Shown: positions 22,130-32,972 of the stretch, in pieces | Position numbering within the stretch: the first letter of the stretch is position 1 | How the letters are laid out: every line of letters begins with the position of its first letter | NCBI RefSeq assembly: GCF_000143415.4 | Contig: NW_003314353.1 | Span: forward strand, 276,140-340,139 | Direction of reading: 5' to 3' | Length of the DNA stretch: 64,000 nt | DNA from: Selaginella moellendorffii | Lineage: Eukaryota > Streptophyta > Lycopodiopsida > Selaginellales > Selaginellaceae | Position numbers and translations under genes: made by a program | Notes under the pieces: generated by a model | Database searches by the model: none | What the model was told of the DNA's origin: nothing | What the model saw: the letters and a program-made list of their open reading frames with translations, nothing else

Positions 22130-22223
22130 CTTGAGTTTGGACTTCCCGGGAGGTCACCTAGCCCAATACTATTCAAACCCAAGGACGCTTAACCCCAAAT
22201 ATCCCAAGACCCTTAACCGATTG
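22130..22223 (-). repeat. 5S-rRNA-related repeat sequence
   Basis: The minus strand of 22139-22193 closely follows the part of plant 5S rRNA that carries the A and C boxes of the internal pol III promoter. It begins GTTAAGCGT and ends GACCTCCCGGGAAGTCC, with about 45 of 55 positions matching the 5S sequence as I remember it. The rest of 5S is missing or changed, so it is not a functional 5S gene. 5S-derived segments of this kind are known in Cassandra-type TRIM retroelements. A decayed second copy lies at 47598-47691. Confidence 0.6.
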
Positions 22224-22291
22224 GAAAAGGGGGTGCACTCTTGTTCATGGGCCCTTTGGTTGCTTACAGGAAGTTAAATGTGGTAAGCCAC

Positions 22292-23015
22292 TGTAGCGCA
22301 CATTATTTTTTTCCCCTTAAGCCAACTGGAAAAGGGGCAATTGCTTGATGAGAGAGCCCTTAGTGGCTATTTTATCCCTATTTATCCCCCAAGGTTCTAA
22401 GGATCCACGATGATAATATATCCAAATCTCATCCCATAATCACATACGCTACACTTACCCCCCCTTTAGAAATGTCAATGTCTTCATTGACTATTGACTA
22501 ACAACCCCTAATCCTTTAGAAATGTCAATGTCTTCATTGACTATTGACTAACAACCCCTAATGAGCCAAAAGGAACCAGCATCTCCATTTCCGCATTTAA
22601 TCTATTAATCTTTCCATTGTGTAGATCAATTATTCCATGTGAGGCAACTAGTCATCCACCCGTACCACAGTCCCATGGTGGATACCTTCGTTTGTGGATA
22701 CTCCACACAAGAGGAAAGACATACGCATGGATGCCTAATACGTATGATTTCAGATTTAGGGGCAGGAATATACCTTGCTCAAGGGTATATTATATTTTTA
22801 AGTAACCACTAATCAATGGGAATTGAACTTGTGCCATTTGCTCTGATACCAACTGTAGCACACCTTATCTCTCTCCCCTTAAGCTAACTGGAAAAGGGGC
22901 AATTGCTTGATGAGAGAGCTTTTAGTGGCTATTTTATTCCCATTTATCCCCCAAGGTTCAAAGGATCCACAGTGACAGTATATCCAAATCTCATCCCATG
23001 ATCACATGCGTTACA
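22292..23015 (-). mobile_element. Complete TRIM-type LTR retroelement (724 bp), minus orientation
   Basis: Two 162-bp direct repeats, 22292-22453 and 22854-23015, each begin TGTAGC and end TACA, so they have TG...CA ends. By hand count they differ at about 18 positions. The 5-bp flanks GCCAC (22287-22291) and GCCAT (23016-23020) are a target duplication with one change. On the minus strand the primer-binding site TGGTATCAGAGC (complement of 22840-22851) lies 2 nt inside the right LTR, complementary to initiator tRNA-Met. A G-rich polypurine tract (complement of 22458-22470) abuts the left LTR. The 400-bp interior has no protein domain, so the element is nonautonomous. Confidence 0.85.
22463..22562. 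repeat. Perfect 50-bp tandem duplication inside the TRIM
   Basis: Two identical, directly adjacent copies starting CCTTTAGAAATGTCAATG and ending CAACCCCTAAT. The first copy starts in the polypurine-tract complement, so the duplication also copied part of it. Being identical, it is younger than the LTR divergence. Confidence 0.85.
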
Positions 23016-23573
23016 GCCATTTTGCCAATTTGAGCCTCAATTTTATAAGGCTTTGTGAATTTGCTTAAGGAACTTAAGATCAGTTCATTTTTAGGAATCC
23101 ATGCATTTTATCTTTGTGTCAACTTCTAATTGATCCCACTTGGCAACGTTAGGTTCTTGGTGTTCAGCCACACCTTCCCAGCTTGGAAGTTTATATCCCA
23201 ACGCTAGTCTATATATTTGGTTTGCCTTTGTTGAGCCTATTCCAAAGAATCCCTCACTAGATCCCAAATGTTGAGTCTTTCTGCCATGAATGCCTTTATT
23301 ACGGGTAACTCTCCATGATACTTGACCACTCTAAGTTCCATAGGACTGTGAGACACAAAATCCCTAGGCCCCAAAGTGGAGCCAGAAGGGTGCCACGTGG
23401 TAGTGGCCGAAGCGAAAGCCAAACAAGTGTAACACATTTGGGCCAAAAGCTTCGACTTGAAAGGTCGAGAGCGGGAGTGGAACTCCTAACGAAGTGCTCG
23501 AGGAATGAGCACAAAGCGAGCAATAAGCAAGGCTTCAAAAAGGGACCCAAAAGGACCAACACATGACACGTGG

Positions 23574-24112
23574 AAGTGTCCGAGATGGACCCGAGATGGA
23601 GTCCGAGATGGAGTCTGAGATGGACCCGAGGTGGAGTCCGAGATGGACCCGAGATGGAGTCTGAGATGGAGTCCGAGGTGGAGTCTGAGATGGAGTCCGA
23701 GGTGGAGTCCAAGATGGGCCCGAGGTGGAGTCCGAGATGGACTCGAGATGGAGTTCGAGATGGAGTCCAAGGTGGAGTCCGAGATGGACCCGAGATGGAG
23801 TCCGAGATGGAGTCCGAGATGGACCCGAGGTGGAGTCCGAGATGGACCCGAGATGGAGTCCGAGATGGACCCGAGATGGAGTCCGAGATGGAGTCCGAGA
23901 TGGACCCGAAATGGAGTCCGAAGTCGAGACCGAGACCGGGACCGAGACCGGGACCAAGACCGAGATCGAGATCGGGACCAAGACCGAGACCAAGGCCGAG
24001 GCCGAGAGCAAGCCCGAGCCCGAGTCCGAGTTTGAGTCCGAATCCGAGTCCGAGTCCGAGTCCGAGTCCGAGTCTGAGTCCGAGTCCGAGTTCGAGTCCG
24101 AGTCTGAGAGGG
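23574..24112. repeat. Minisatellite of hexamer-derived units
   Basis: About 540 bp made of GAGATG, GAGTCC, GACCCG and related six-base units. 23574-23925 is dominated by combinations such as GAGATGGACCC and GAGATGGAGTCC. 23925-24112 shifts to GACCGAGACCGGG and GAGTCCGAGTCC. Because the unit is six bases, several frames on both strands remain open for 130-310 codons. These are repeat artefacts, giving runs such as SDSDSD. Confidence 0.85.
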
Positions 24113-24115
24113 TGA

Positions 24116-25336
24116 AAGCCCAAAGCGTTCGTCTCCCAGACCCTGGGGGATTTGGTGAGCTCCAAAAGTATAGTAGGGGGAGGACTGCAGTGGAGCCAGT
24201 TTGGCCAGGAAAGGCCAGTTTGGCCCAGGAAGGCCAAACCCAGTGTTGGGTGATGAGCTGCCCACTGGGAAGTCCAAGACTAGAGTGAACACGGACCGAC
24301 AAGCGGGGTAGCTTGGTGAAGTGTTCAAGAGCCGGCTCTAGTTCCCTCGGGAGATCGACTGGCCGATGCTCCCAGTCCAAGTGTGGGTGGCACTACCTAC
24401 TTGGATACTTGTCGTGGCTCAACGGAACCTCGCTCTAAGCCCATGGCTAGAGCACCTAAAGGCGAAAGGCGGGGAGAGTACCTAGGTGGCTCGTGTAAGG
24501 CCATGGTGTTCCGAAATGTTGTCCCAAAGGCCCAGACTGTGGAAAGGAAGAGGGGTAGCCCTCTGGTGTGGTGACCAAGGACACAGTCACACAGTGAGGA
24601 AGTCCTAGAGGATAGTGGGACTTAGTGGTCAGGCTGGTGGGCCTTGATCCAGTGGCAGTGTTGGCGAACACAGCCAAGGACAGAAAGGGACTTGGTGGGG
24701 ACCGGAACAGAGATATTGGGGAAGGCTATTCCCCAGGTCTGTAGGCATCCTAAGGATGTTAAGGAGTGGATCTGGGATGATCACTCATGGATGGATGACC
24801 CAGTCTTTGAGAGATGGGATTGGAATGTAGGTGGTGTTGGACCACCAGTGTGACCAAGGTAGATGGGCATGGCCTTAGTGCAACGGGCCGATACGTCGGT
24901 GGTACCTTAGGCTGTCGATCACGGGATCGGACATGTGGAGCACTTGGACCAAGTGCTAAGGTTGAGTGGCATGGATGCCATTCTCGGAGCTAGGAAGCCC
25001 CAAGTCCTGAGTTGGACTTATGGAGGTTGTGAATGAGACTCCTCCAAGTGGTCGGAGGTGTGGTTAAGTGACTAAAGTAGAATGGAAAAATTAATCGCTT
25101 ACAAGGACCTTCAATAGCTCACTCATTGATGACTTCCCATAAACTCACCCTAATACTCAAATGTGGTGAGTTGTTATAGCACATTTTTGTAAATCCCAAA
25201 TGACTTACCCAATTAGTTTGGTCTCCAGAAACATAGCATCGTAAATAATTCTCTGGCTGCCTATTCACCCTTTCTGTTTATCCATTTGTCAAGAAGTGTC
25301 ATTGCTTTCAAACTCAACTCAATACCCAATATATAT
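24116..25336. other. Repeat-associated spacer
   Basis: No gene recognised. Moderately GC-rich, lying between the minisatellite and the 3' side of the gypsy remnant, so it may include decayed retroelement untranslated or LTR sequence. I could not find a matching LTR partner. Confidence 0.35.
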
Positions 25337-27200
25337 TTATGGGTGATAGGTTATGCTAAATTTCAACTTGGTGCAATATTGTTTTAGGAGGGTTTTCCAG
25401 AACATACTGGTGAAGATCTTATCTCGATCTAAGATAATTTCTTCTAGCCTTCCCCACACTCGAACCACTTGTTTGAAGAACAACTTTGCCACACCTTCCC
25501 CATCCATTTTTATTGTGATAGGTGTTAAATGTGTCATCTTTGAAAACCGATCCACCACTACTAATATCACATCACACCCCTCACTTGGGGGGTGTTCTGT
25601 GATGAAGTCCATTGTAAGACATTTCCATGAATGATTTGGAATTGGGTGGCTTTGTAATAAACCCCTACTAACTTTAATCACAGTTTTGACCTGTTGACAT
25701 ATTGGACATGTTTTTACATAGTTTTGAATGTTTTTAGCCACGTTTGGCCAGTGATACTTTCTTTTGAGTAAGCCCATCATTTTGGGCACTTCACCATGTC
25801 CCACAAGAGGTCTATCATGACACTCTTTGAAAACTACCTTCCTTAGTTCCCCTTGTGGAATATACAGCTTTATCTATTTATAATAGATGAGTTCATTGCA
25901 TTTCACATAACCTATTTCCTTTTCCGTTGGTAGCTCACCTCTTTGGTGAGCATCCCACACTTCTTGGTTCTTTAGCAACACTTTTTGTGTTAGACCATCA
26001 TTCTCATACACTATTCACACATCATCCTAAAAGGTTGCTGTCATGTTGATATCTCGCAATTGAACTTGGCCAAAACATTGGCCCACTGACCCTATTTTCC
26101 TCATAGGTCGGGCTATAACAAAAAGTGTTTCATTGCCATGTTATCCATGTAAACTTTGAAATGCCTCCCAACGTAGTGTTGCCACTCCTTGAGCACCTTG
26201 ACCACCGCAAACAGTTTCTTCTCGTGAGCAGGCCACTTTCACTAAGCTTTGTCCAACTTCTTCGAGAAAAATGCCACTAGATAGTTGTTTTGCTTCAAAA
26301 CTGTGTCTAATACAAAGTCTAAAATGTCTATTTCTACCTCAAAATCTTTACCAAAGTCTGGTAACACCAATATGGGAGCCATCCTTAACTTCCCTTTAAG
26401 GTGAACAAATGTTGCCTCGCATTCCACTGTCCATACCATCTTCCTTTTTCTTATTTAGTCCATTAAAGGTAGGGCTACTCTTGAATAATGTTTGATAAAT
26501 TTTTAATAGTAATTGTATATCCCCAAAAACGCCCTTAACTCGTGTATATTCAATAGTCGTTTCCATTCCTGGATCGCTTAGACCTTTTGAGGGTCCAATT
26601 TGAGCCCATCCTTACCCACCACATGCCTGAGAAACTTTACCTTTTATTGAGCAAAGTCATATTTATTCACTTTAGTATATAGCTTGTGTTTCCTTAGTTT
26701 CTCAAACACATTTGTCAAATGTTCGACATGCTCCTATAGTGTCTTATTATAGATCAAGATGTGGTCAATGTAGATGACTACGAAATGATCTAGATAGGGT
26801 ACAAAGATGCACTAAGAATATTATTGGCATATTGCACAGCCTAAAGGGCATCATTAAAAACTTAAAACTTCTATACCTTGTCTGACAAGTTTTTTTTTAA
26901 CATCTTCCTATGTTACTCTAATTTGGTAGTATCCAAACTTTAGATCAATTCTCAAGAAGTATTTTGCCTTTCCTAACCTATTGAATAAGGCCTCAATCTT
27001 TGATAAAGGATATTTGTTCTTCTTTGTATATTTATTGAGCAACTGATAATCTATATATATGCATATAAAGCCATCTTTCTTTTCCACAAATAACATTAGT
27101 GCCTCATACAGCATTTTGCTTAACCTAACATGCACTTTATCCATCAACTCATCAAGTTGACACTTGAGCTCCTCGAGTTCTTTTTCAAAAAATTTAATTT
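25337..27200 (-). mobile_element. Decayed Ty3/gypsy retrotransposon pol region
   Basis: On the minus strand the order is reverse transcriptase, RNase H, integrase, the gypsy order. RT: ALMLFVEKKDGFICIYIDYQ and KYPLSKIEALFNRLGKAKYF (27147-26908), then fragments with an IYIDHILIYN-type box near 26760. RNase H junction: VWTVECEATFVHLKGKL (26439-26242). Integrase: CPICQQVK zinc-binding end and MDFITEHPPSEGCDVILVVV with the following LDRDKIFTSMFW (25804-25337). Numerous stops and frame changes separate these pieces. Gag, protease and LTRs were not found. Confidence 0.85.
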
Positions 27201-28066
27201 TTTATTTCCAGTAATAATTTTGTGGTGTGAAACTTCATGAATTTTTATATTCAAATTTTAGCCATTAAATCCCCACATAATTTCGAATATGCAACCTCTA
27301 GATTAAGGAGCTTATTCATTAAATATCTGTGCTTCACTAGAAAAGGTAGAAAAAATATTTGGTAAGAAATAATTTATAAAAATTTTAATATACTTCAAGC
27401 ACATACACATTCTCAATTATTTGAAAAACAAATCTTAAAGTATTTAGTGGAGAATTTAACTACACAATCACCTACTGAATCACCAACTCCATTGCACCAA
27501 CAATAGAATGGGAGGAAGTTTTCTAGGAATTGGTGTGGTGATCAAGAGGAGCTAGACTTGGATTGGCAATTTGCAAGTAGCACCTCCCCTATGAGTTTCA
27601 GTGGCTTGTAGAACTTGTTGTGATTGCCAAAACAAAGAAATGAAGAAAGTTCTGAAATAGGATGTGCATCTAGTATGGTGAAGAAAAGTATAAGTAGGAT
27701 TTTGAATGTCATCTAGCTAATAAATTTTTTTATACAGGTCACTTATAATTATATACTTTCCACATGGCAATCAACTTGGTTGGTCCGAAATAAAAAACTA
27801 AAATATTAGTCTTTGACAAGTAGTATTTATATTTCCTATGCAAAAGTGTTGCATGAAAAATAGACAAATATAAAAATAGAAATACAAAATAGATAAGTGG
27901 TTTTAACTGCTGAAAATTTTACCCTTAATTAGAATTTGTACTAAAGCTAAAATATTAATATACTAAATGCCTATTTAGGTTAAAGGTTTTAGCATGACAA
28001 TTGTTAACTAACTTTAAACTTAAAGCTTAAATTTGTATCTTAGGAAATACTACTAGAGAAATCTCA
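27201..28066. other. AT-rich spacer
   Basis: No coding potential seen. It may hold the decayed 5' part of the gypsy element. Confidence 0.4.
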
Positions 28067-28399
28067 ATGGAGGCCTTTCTTTCTCAGAAGCTCATCTCGG
28101 AGATTTCTGGACGAGGCAGTCCCGTGCGTGGGCATCGCAAGAAAAAGAGGAGGCGATCCAAGAGGCCTTCATCAGATCATTGTATCTCAAGATGGTGCTG
28201 CTGCCGCTCCTACAGGAATTTGGGAGGGATGATCTGCCACGGCTACGTCCAGATGATGCAGGGCCTTCTCAATGTCAAGGGGAATTTGGGATTTCTCGTC
28301 ATGGGCCAGCATCACGCCGCGTCGCTCAGCAATGTTCTCGTTCTTCCGCTGCGATGCCCCGATGCAATTCCGCCCAGGGCGATATCGAAGAAATCCTAG
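28067..28399 (+). CDS. Hypothetical ORF of uncertain reality
   Basis: A 110-residue frame starting MEAFLSQKLISEIS, with a very basic patch (HRKKKRRRSKR) and a moderately hydrophobic Gly/Met-containing second half (VQMMQGLLNVKGNLGFLVMG). GC content jumps relative to the spacer at its left. Overlapping frames of similar length exist on both strands, so the coding frame is not certain. I recognise no family. Confidence 0.25.
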   Translation: MEAFLSQKLISEISGRGSPVRGHRKKKRRRSKRPSSDHCISRWCCCRSYRNLGGMICHGYVQMMQGLLNVKGNLGFLVMGQHHAASLSNVLVLPLRCPDAIPPRAISKKS

Positions 28400-28996
28400 A
28401 TCGATCGCGTTTAAATCTCCTTTCGCTCGCGTGAATCGATGGGAAAGATGCGTGTTCTTTGGATGTTTTGGTTTGGAAATTGAGAAACTATGTCTTCTCC
28501 GTCCATTCGCTGTTTTCATTGATCCCTCGATCGAGGAGGCAAATCTTTCGCTTCCAAATCCGATCATCAATCGATTAGCATGCGTTGTAGATCGATCACG
28601 CACTACAACGCTGACCCGATCTTTCCTTTCACTGTTCATATTATTAAGACATTCCTTCAGATCGATCCAATAGCCTGCCTGCATTGATGATCCAATCCAA
28701 AGATCCACACACTGTAGGGTCGGTGCTGTGACCTGGTAGCAAGATGATGACGAAATTGGAGTAGAATTGCCGTGATTTTGACGCGGTCTTGGGAAGAACA
28801 CATGATTTCTTCCACTCGCTGGAATCGAGCCCGTCATGCGTGAGATTGAAACTTTGCTGACTCGGATTCCCGCGTCCAGGTGTGTGCCACGTCTTACACG
28901 TATCTTAGTAATCTAATACGATTCGAGCCCTAGACTCGCGCGAGGTGAGAAAGCCCTAGTGCCCGGGAGGAGGAGCTGCGCGCCGGGTGTGCGATC
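28400..28996. other. Spacer and HSBP promoter/5' untranslated region
   Basis: No domain recognised. A gene-start-like CTAG-rich stretch near 28920-28960 precedes the HSBP start. Confidence 0.35.
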
Positions 28997-29748
28997 ATGG
29001 TAAGCGCTAGCGTGGATTTGTTGAGCTGCATTTCTAGCATGTAGCAAGAGATTAGGACTGGTCTTGGCAGATTTCTTGCGGTTTCTTGCGTTTTGGCAGG
29101 ATTTCTTGTGATTTCTTGTGTGAATGGGGAGTTTCTTAGGATGCGTGGAAGATAGGTTTTCATGACAGATATTTGGTCGTTCCACGTTATTTTTTCTGCG
29201 AAGTCGTGCCACATTCTAGTGTGATCTCTAAGAATTCTTTTTCTTTATAGGACGGAGCGAAGAAAGAACCTTATGACACTGGGGATGCTGCGCAAAGCAC
29301 TGCAGATCTGACCGCCTTTGTAAGCTTGATTTTTTCCTTGTTCTTTTGTTTTTCCTTCTTTCACTCTTTCATTCTTTTTCTCTTTTACTCTTTCCTCTTT
29401 CACTTGTTTTTCAGGTGCAGAATCTTCTTCAGCAGATGGTAAGCCGATCTTCGCATTTTTTACTTGAAACCAACTACTAGTTTTCTGTGATATAGCAAGC
29501 AAGGTTCCAGACGATGTCCGATTCGATCATCACAAAAAATATCCTACTTTCGACGCTATTGTTTTCTTCATTGTTTCTCTCTCGCAGCATTGATCCTCCT
29601 TAACGACTGAATACTCGACGAGATGGGAAATCGCATTGACGACCTGGAGAAAAGTATAGGCGAGCTCGTCAAGGAGGTGGGAGCTGACACTCCCGCCTCA
29701 GGCAGCTCCAAGCCCAAGGCTCTACAGAGCGAGGCCTCGGAGCAATAG
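28997..29748 (+). CDS. HSBP: Heat shock factor-binding protein (HSBP)
   Basis: Five exons: 28997-28999 (only the ATG), 29251-29319, 29415-29438 (24 bp), 29496-29538 and 29615-29748, giving 90 residues. The protein reads DGAKKEPYDTGDAAQSTADL, then TAFVQNLLQQM, QARFQTMSDSIITK and IDEMGNRIDDLEKSIGELVK, the HSBP coiled-coil with heptad hydrophobics. HSBP trimerises and binds the HSF oligomerisation domain to damp the heat-shock response. The first three introns are GT-AG. The fourth has no GT donor and reads as a U12-type AT-AC intron (29539-29614); that splice is the only one that yields the conserved ITKIDEMG. The initiation codon split from the body by an intron is unusual but gives an exact reading. 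Confidence 0.93.
29539..29614 (+). other. U12-type AT-AC intron in HSBP
   Basis: The 76-nt intron begins ATATCCTAC, close to the minor-spliceosome donor consensus ATATCCTTT. It ends in AC and carries TCCTTAAC at 29597-29604, a match to the U12 branch-point consensus. The branch adenosine is about 11 nt from the AC end, in the usual range. Splicing joins codons AAA, A/TC and GAC to give the conserved K-I-D. Confidence 0.88.
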
Positions 29749-30758
29749 AGTTTCTGGTATTCTTTTTGTAAATGGCTACACGGCTGGCCAGTACCTACTT
29801 TGTTCTTAAGGTAAACGCATTTCGTGTGAAGTTCCTATGCCTCGTTGCGTTTGCCTTCCTTCTAACGCACACAGGCCTGCGAGTTTTTTTTACCGTCGGC
29901 CGTGTGTTCTTTGTTCCGGGTTCTGGTGCACCAAGATGGCCGACCATGGACTCGAAAAAGAATAGCAAGAAAGAAGAAAAGTGGCTTAAGATACGATTCC
30001 CCGAGCTGGTTTCGTTCTGCATACGTGACCGACCGAAACGTTTACCAGATTGATGAGGAGAATCATATTCTTTCCTGGCAAGGATTTAGACGAAGTGCCG
30101 CTGGTTCCTGCCGCTTCCAACAGAAAGTTCGTGATTTAACGGGGGACAAGGATGAAAACTCAAGCTCTCCAGTTTCTCTAGGCCAGTCTGAGAACTAGAA
30201 GTTACGGCTCCTTAGAGCAAACTCGAGGCCACTTGGTGCGACGATTTACGCAGTAATTTACGCAGTCCGAGATGAGACAGTGACACAGGCTGAGATTCTA
30301 AGGGACAGTGACGCTGCAGGATTAGCAGTCCGGGTATCTCTGCTAAAAGCTTTCCTTTTACCGGTTGGCTTAAGTTTGGCAGCACGACAATACTGTTCTT
30401 GGTGGCTGAAAGGGTGGTGTGAACATAAATGGCTGGCACAAGGAAGCGGCTACTGGGCTTTGAATGCACCAGGAACGTTGAGGAAGAGAAAAGGGATACA
30501 AATAACAAATGTGAGGGAGAGATTTAGACTGCAAGCACAAGCAAAGTGTGAGGGGGAGATGTGGGATGCACACTAGTCCAAGGCTGCTGCAAAGCAAAAA
30601 CCAAAAGAGGGGAGCACTCTGAGCAGTGGCACGGAAAAATGGAAGTCGGGATTACTTGGTTGCTTAGCTCGAGAAAAGCAGGGCCGGGTTTCTTGTCATG
30701 AGCAGCTTTTTTTTTCCCCCCTCGGCCAACTTTTGAAGAGGCTCTTTTCGACTTGAAA
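29749..30758. other. Spacer, HSBP 3' region and mannanase promoter
   Basis: Several open frames of 70-100 codons but no recognisable domain or repeat. A pyrimidine-rich run lies at 30708-30722, just upstream of the mannanase start. Confidence 0.4.
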
Positions 30759-32374
30759 ATGGCGGCTTTCTTCTACTTCGTCGTTGTCGTCGTCGGCGTT
30801 GCTTGCTTCTTCCAGGCATCGGTGGTGGTTTCCGACGATCGATTCTGTGGCCAAGGCGGCGATCAAGTCAGTTATGTGCGTGCTCGAGGCTCGGAGTTCG
30901 TGCTTGATGATCGTCCGTTGTTTATCAACGGCTTCAACGCCTACTGGGTAACGTATTACTCGTTCGAGCTCGTCACACGGCCCCACGTTAGTAGCTTGTT
31001 TCGCGACGCATCGGCGCTGGGTCTCAACGTTGCGCGAGTCTGGGCCTTCAATGACGGTGGCTATCACGCTCTCCAGGCCACTCCTGGCGCCTACAATGAG
31101 GAAGCTTTCCAGGTACTAAAACTTGAGAGAAGAACTTTTCTTGTTTCTTCTTGTGAGTTTCTGATTGTTCTACATTCGCAGGGACTTGACTTTGTCATTG
31201 CGGAGGCACAAAGCTATGGTCTGATGCTGATACTCAGCTTGAGCAACAACTACAACTCCTATGGAGGAAAGCCGCAGTATGCGCAATGGGCTCGGGAGGC
31301 CGGTCACAGCGTGGAATCGGAGGACGATTTCTTCAAACATTCTGTCATCAAAGGCTACTACAAGGATTATGTGAAGGTGAGAATTCGGTTTCGCTCTTTC
31401 CCTCTTTTTTTAAAACTTTAGCGTGCAACGGGAATCTCGTTTCTCCTCTTGTCGTGTTCTTTTCGTGAGCATTTTTCTGACCAAAGTTCTGTTTTTTTTT
31501 TGTTTTCGTTTTTCCAGGCCGTGCTTACAAGAGTGAATACCATCACTGGAGTCGCGTACCGAGATGATCCGACGATTTTTGCCTGGGAGCTGATTAATGA
31601 ACCGAGATGTAGCTCCGATCCCTCTGGTGACACCCTCCAGGTTAGCATTCATTCATTTTTCTATCAAGTTTTTCATTCGGTCGCTTCGTTTCTCCAATTC
31701 ATGAACTTGTTCCTATCCAGGCTTGGATCGAGGAGATGTCGGCATTTGTAAAATCTCTCGACAGCAACCATATGCTCGAGGTTGGTCTCGAAGGCTTCTA
31801 CTGCTCCTCGGATCTACAGAGAGCGGGTCTCGGCAGCTGGTCGAGTGATCTCGGCACCGATTTCATTCGCAACAATGCGATTCCAAGCATTGACTTTGCG
31901 ACCGTGCACAGCTATCCCGACTTGTGGTAAGCAAATTCTTTCTGCAAAATCCATTTTTTTCGTTAAAACTAAGCGTGTTCAAGCTTCTAAAGCTTCTTTC
32001 TTCTTCTCAGGCTCCCAGACGAGGACTTCGAGGTCCAGCTCTCGTTCCTCGTCCAGTGGATACAGAACCACATCGAGGACGCGGCCGTGAGGCTGAACAA
32101 GCCCGTGCTCTTCGCGGAATTCGGCAAATCAAACCGGACTCGCGGGTTCGTGGTAGAACAGAGGGACAGGTTCTTCGCGGCCACGTACGAGACGATCTTC
32201 TCGTCGTTTCCGGCCGCTGCCGCGGGTGGACTGCTGTGGCAGCTGGTCACGGAGGAGATTGGAGACGCCATCGACGACGGCTACCAAATCGTCCCCAGCA
32301 GGAATCCCAGCACAGTGACTGTCATCTCCACGCAGTCGCAGAGAGTTTCCATCATGAACTCGAGGCGCTCGTGA
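30759..32374 (+). CDS. MAN: Mannan endo-1,4-beta-mannosidase (GH5)
   Basis: Five exons: 30759-31112, 31182-31376, 31518-31640, 31721-31926 and 32011-32374, all GT-AG, 413 residues. A hydrophobic N-terminus ([19 protein letters not shown]) is a signal peptide for secretion. Catalytic-domain landmarks are FINGFNAYW near the start, [15 protein letters not shown], and the acid/base Glu in [11 protein letters not shown] (about residue 211). [11 protein letters not shown] follows, then the nucleophile Glu in VLFAEFGKS (about residue 329). Length and motif order match plant endo-beta-mannanases, which cut mannan and glucomannan in walls during growth and spore or seed reserve mobilisation. An ATG-containing AAAATGGCG context supports the start. 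Confidence 0.93.
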
Positions 32375-32972
32375 GTTTTAGAAGTTCGTTCTTTTTTGGC
32401 ATTGCAGGGAAGCACTGAAGTACCGCAGCTTTATAAAAGAGGAAGATAGGAGAGATTTTTAGTCAAGAGTGTCGCGTTCGTGCCACATCAGCACCACGTC
32501 AGAGCCACGTTTAGGCTGACGGGGCCCAATCTAGATGACGTGTAAAGCATTCCTTGCTAATAAAAGTAAAGGGGGTAAAGAAAGAAGCTATAATGTTTTT
32601 AGTTAGGTGCTAGGGAAGAACAAGGCAGTGGGTGCGCCATTGCGATCCTTCGCGTAGAGCGCGCATGGCGCTAGCAGCTTTCTAGGGTTCATCCAGATCG
32701 ATTGCATTGCGGTCGGGAAAATGCTGGATCTGTGACCCCAGATCCGTCGTGTCGGGCGCTTGCCGGTGCGGGATCTCTTGGATTTCTGTGAGTGTTCCGC
32801 GGTTTTGCTTGCTTCTTTTGTGGGGAATTGATTGATTTCTGGCAGGCAGAGATCCGGTGGAGAAATGTCCGTTGCGGACGAGCATTGCTAGCTGTCGCCA
32901 CAAGCAAGGTATCGTTTTTTTTTATAGAGAAGAAAGATCTGGAGTGAGAGATTTTTATCCAGGATCGCGACC
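32375..32972. promoter_or_regulatory. Intergenic region with telo-box and likely 5' UTR introns
   Basis: A CTAGGGTT telo-box lies near 32684. Splice-like sites (TTCTGGCAG near 32845, TTTATCCAG near 32960) suggest that the downstream gene has introns in its 5' untranslated region. No coding sequence seen. Confidence 0.4.

Noticed and set aside
22139-22193. A functional 5S rRNA gene
   Set aside because: Only about half of the 120-nt gene is similar and it has about ten mismatches in 55 positions.
23299-24380. Long open frames of 130-310 codons on both strands
   Set aside because: They are produced by the hexamer minisatellite. Protein readings are simple repeats and mutually overlapping.
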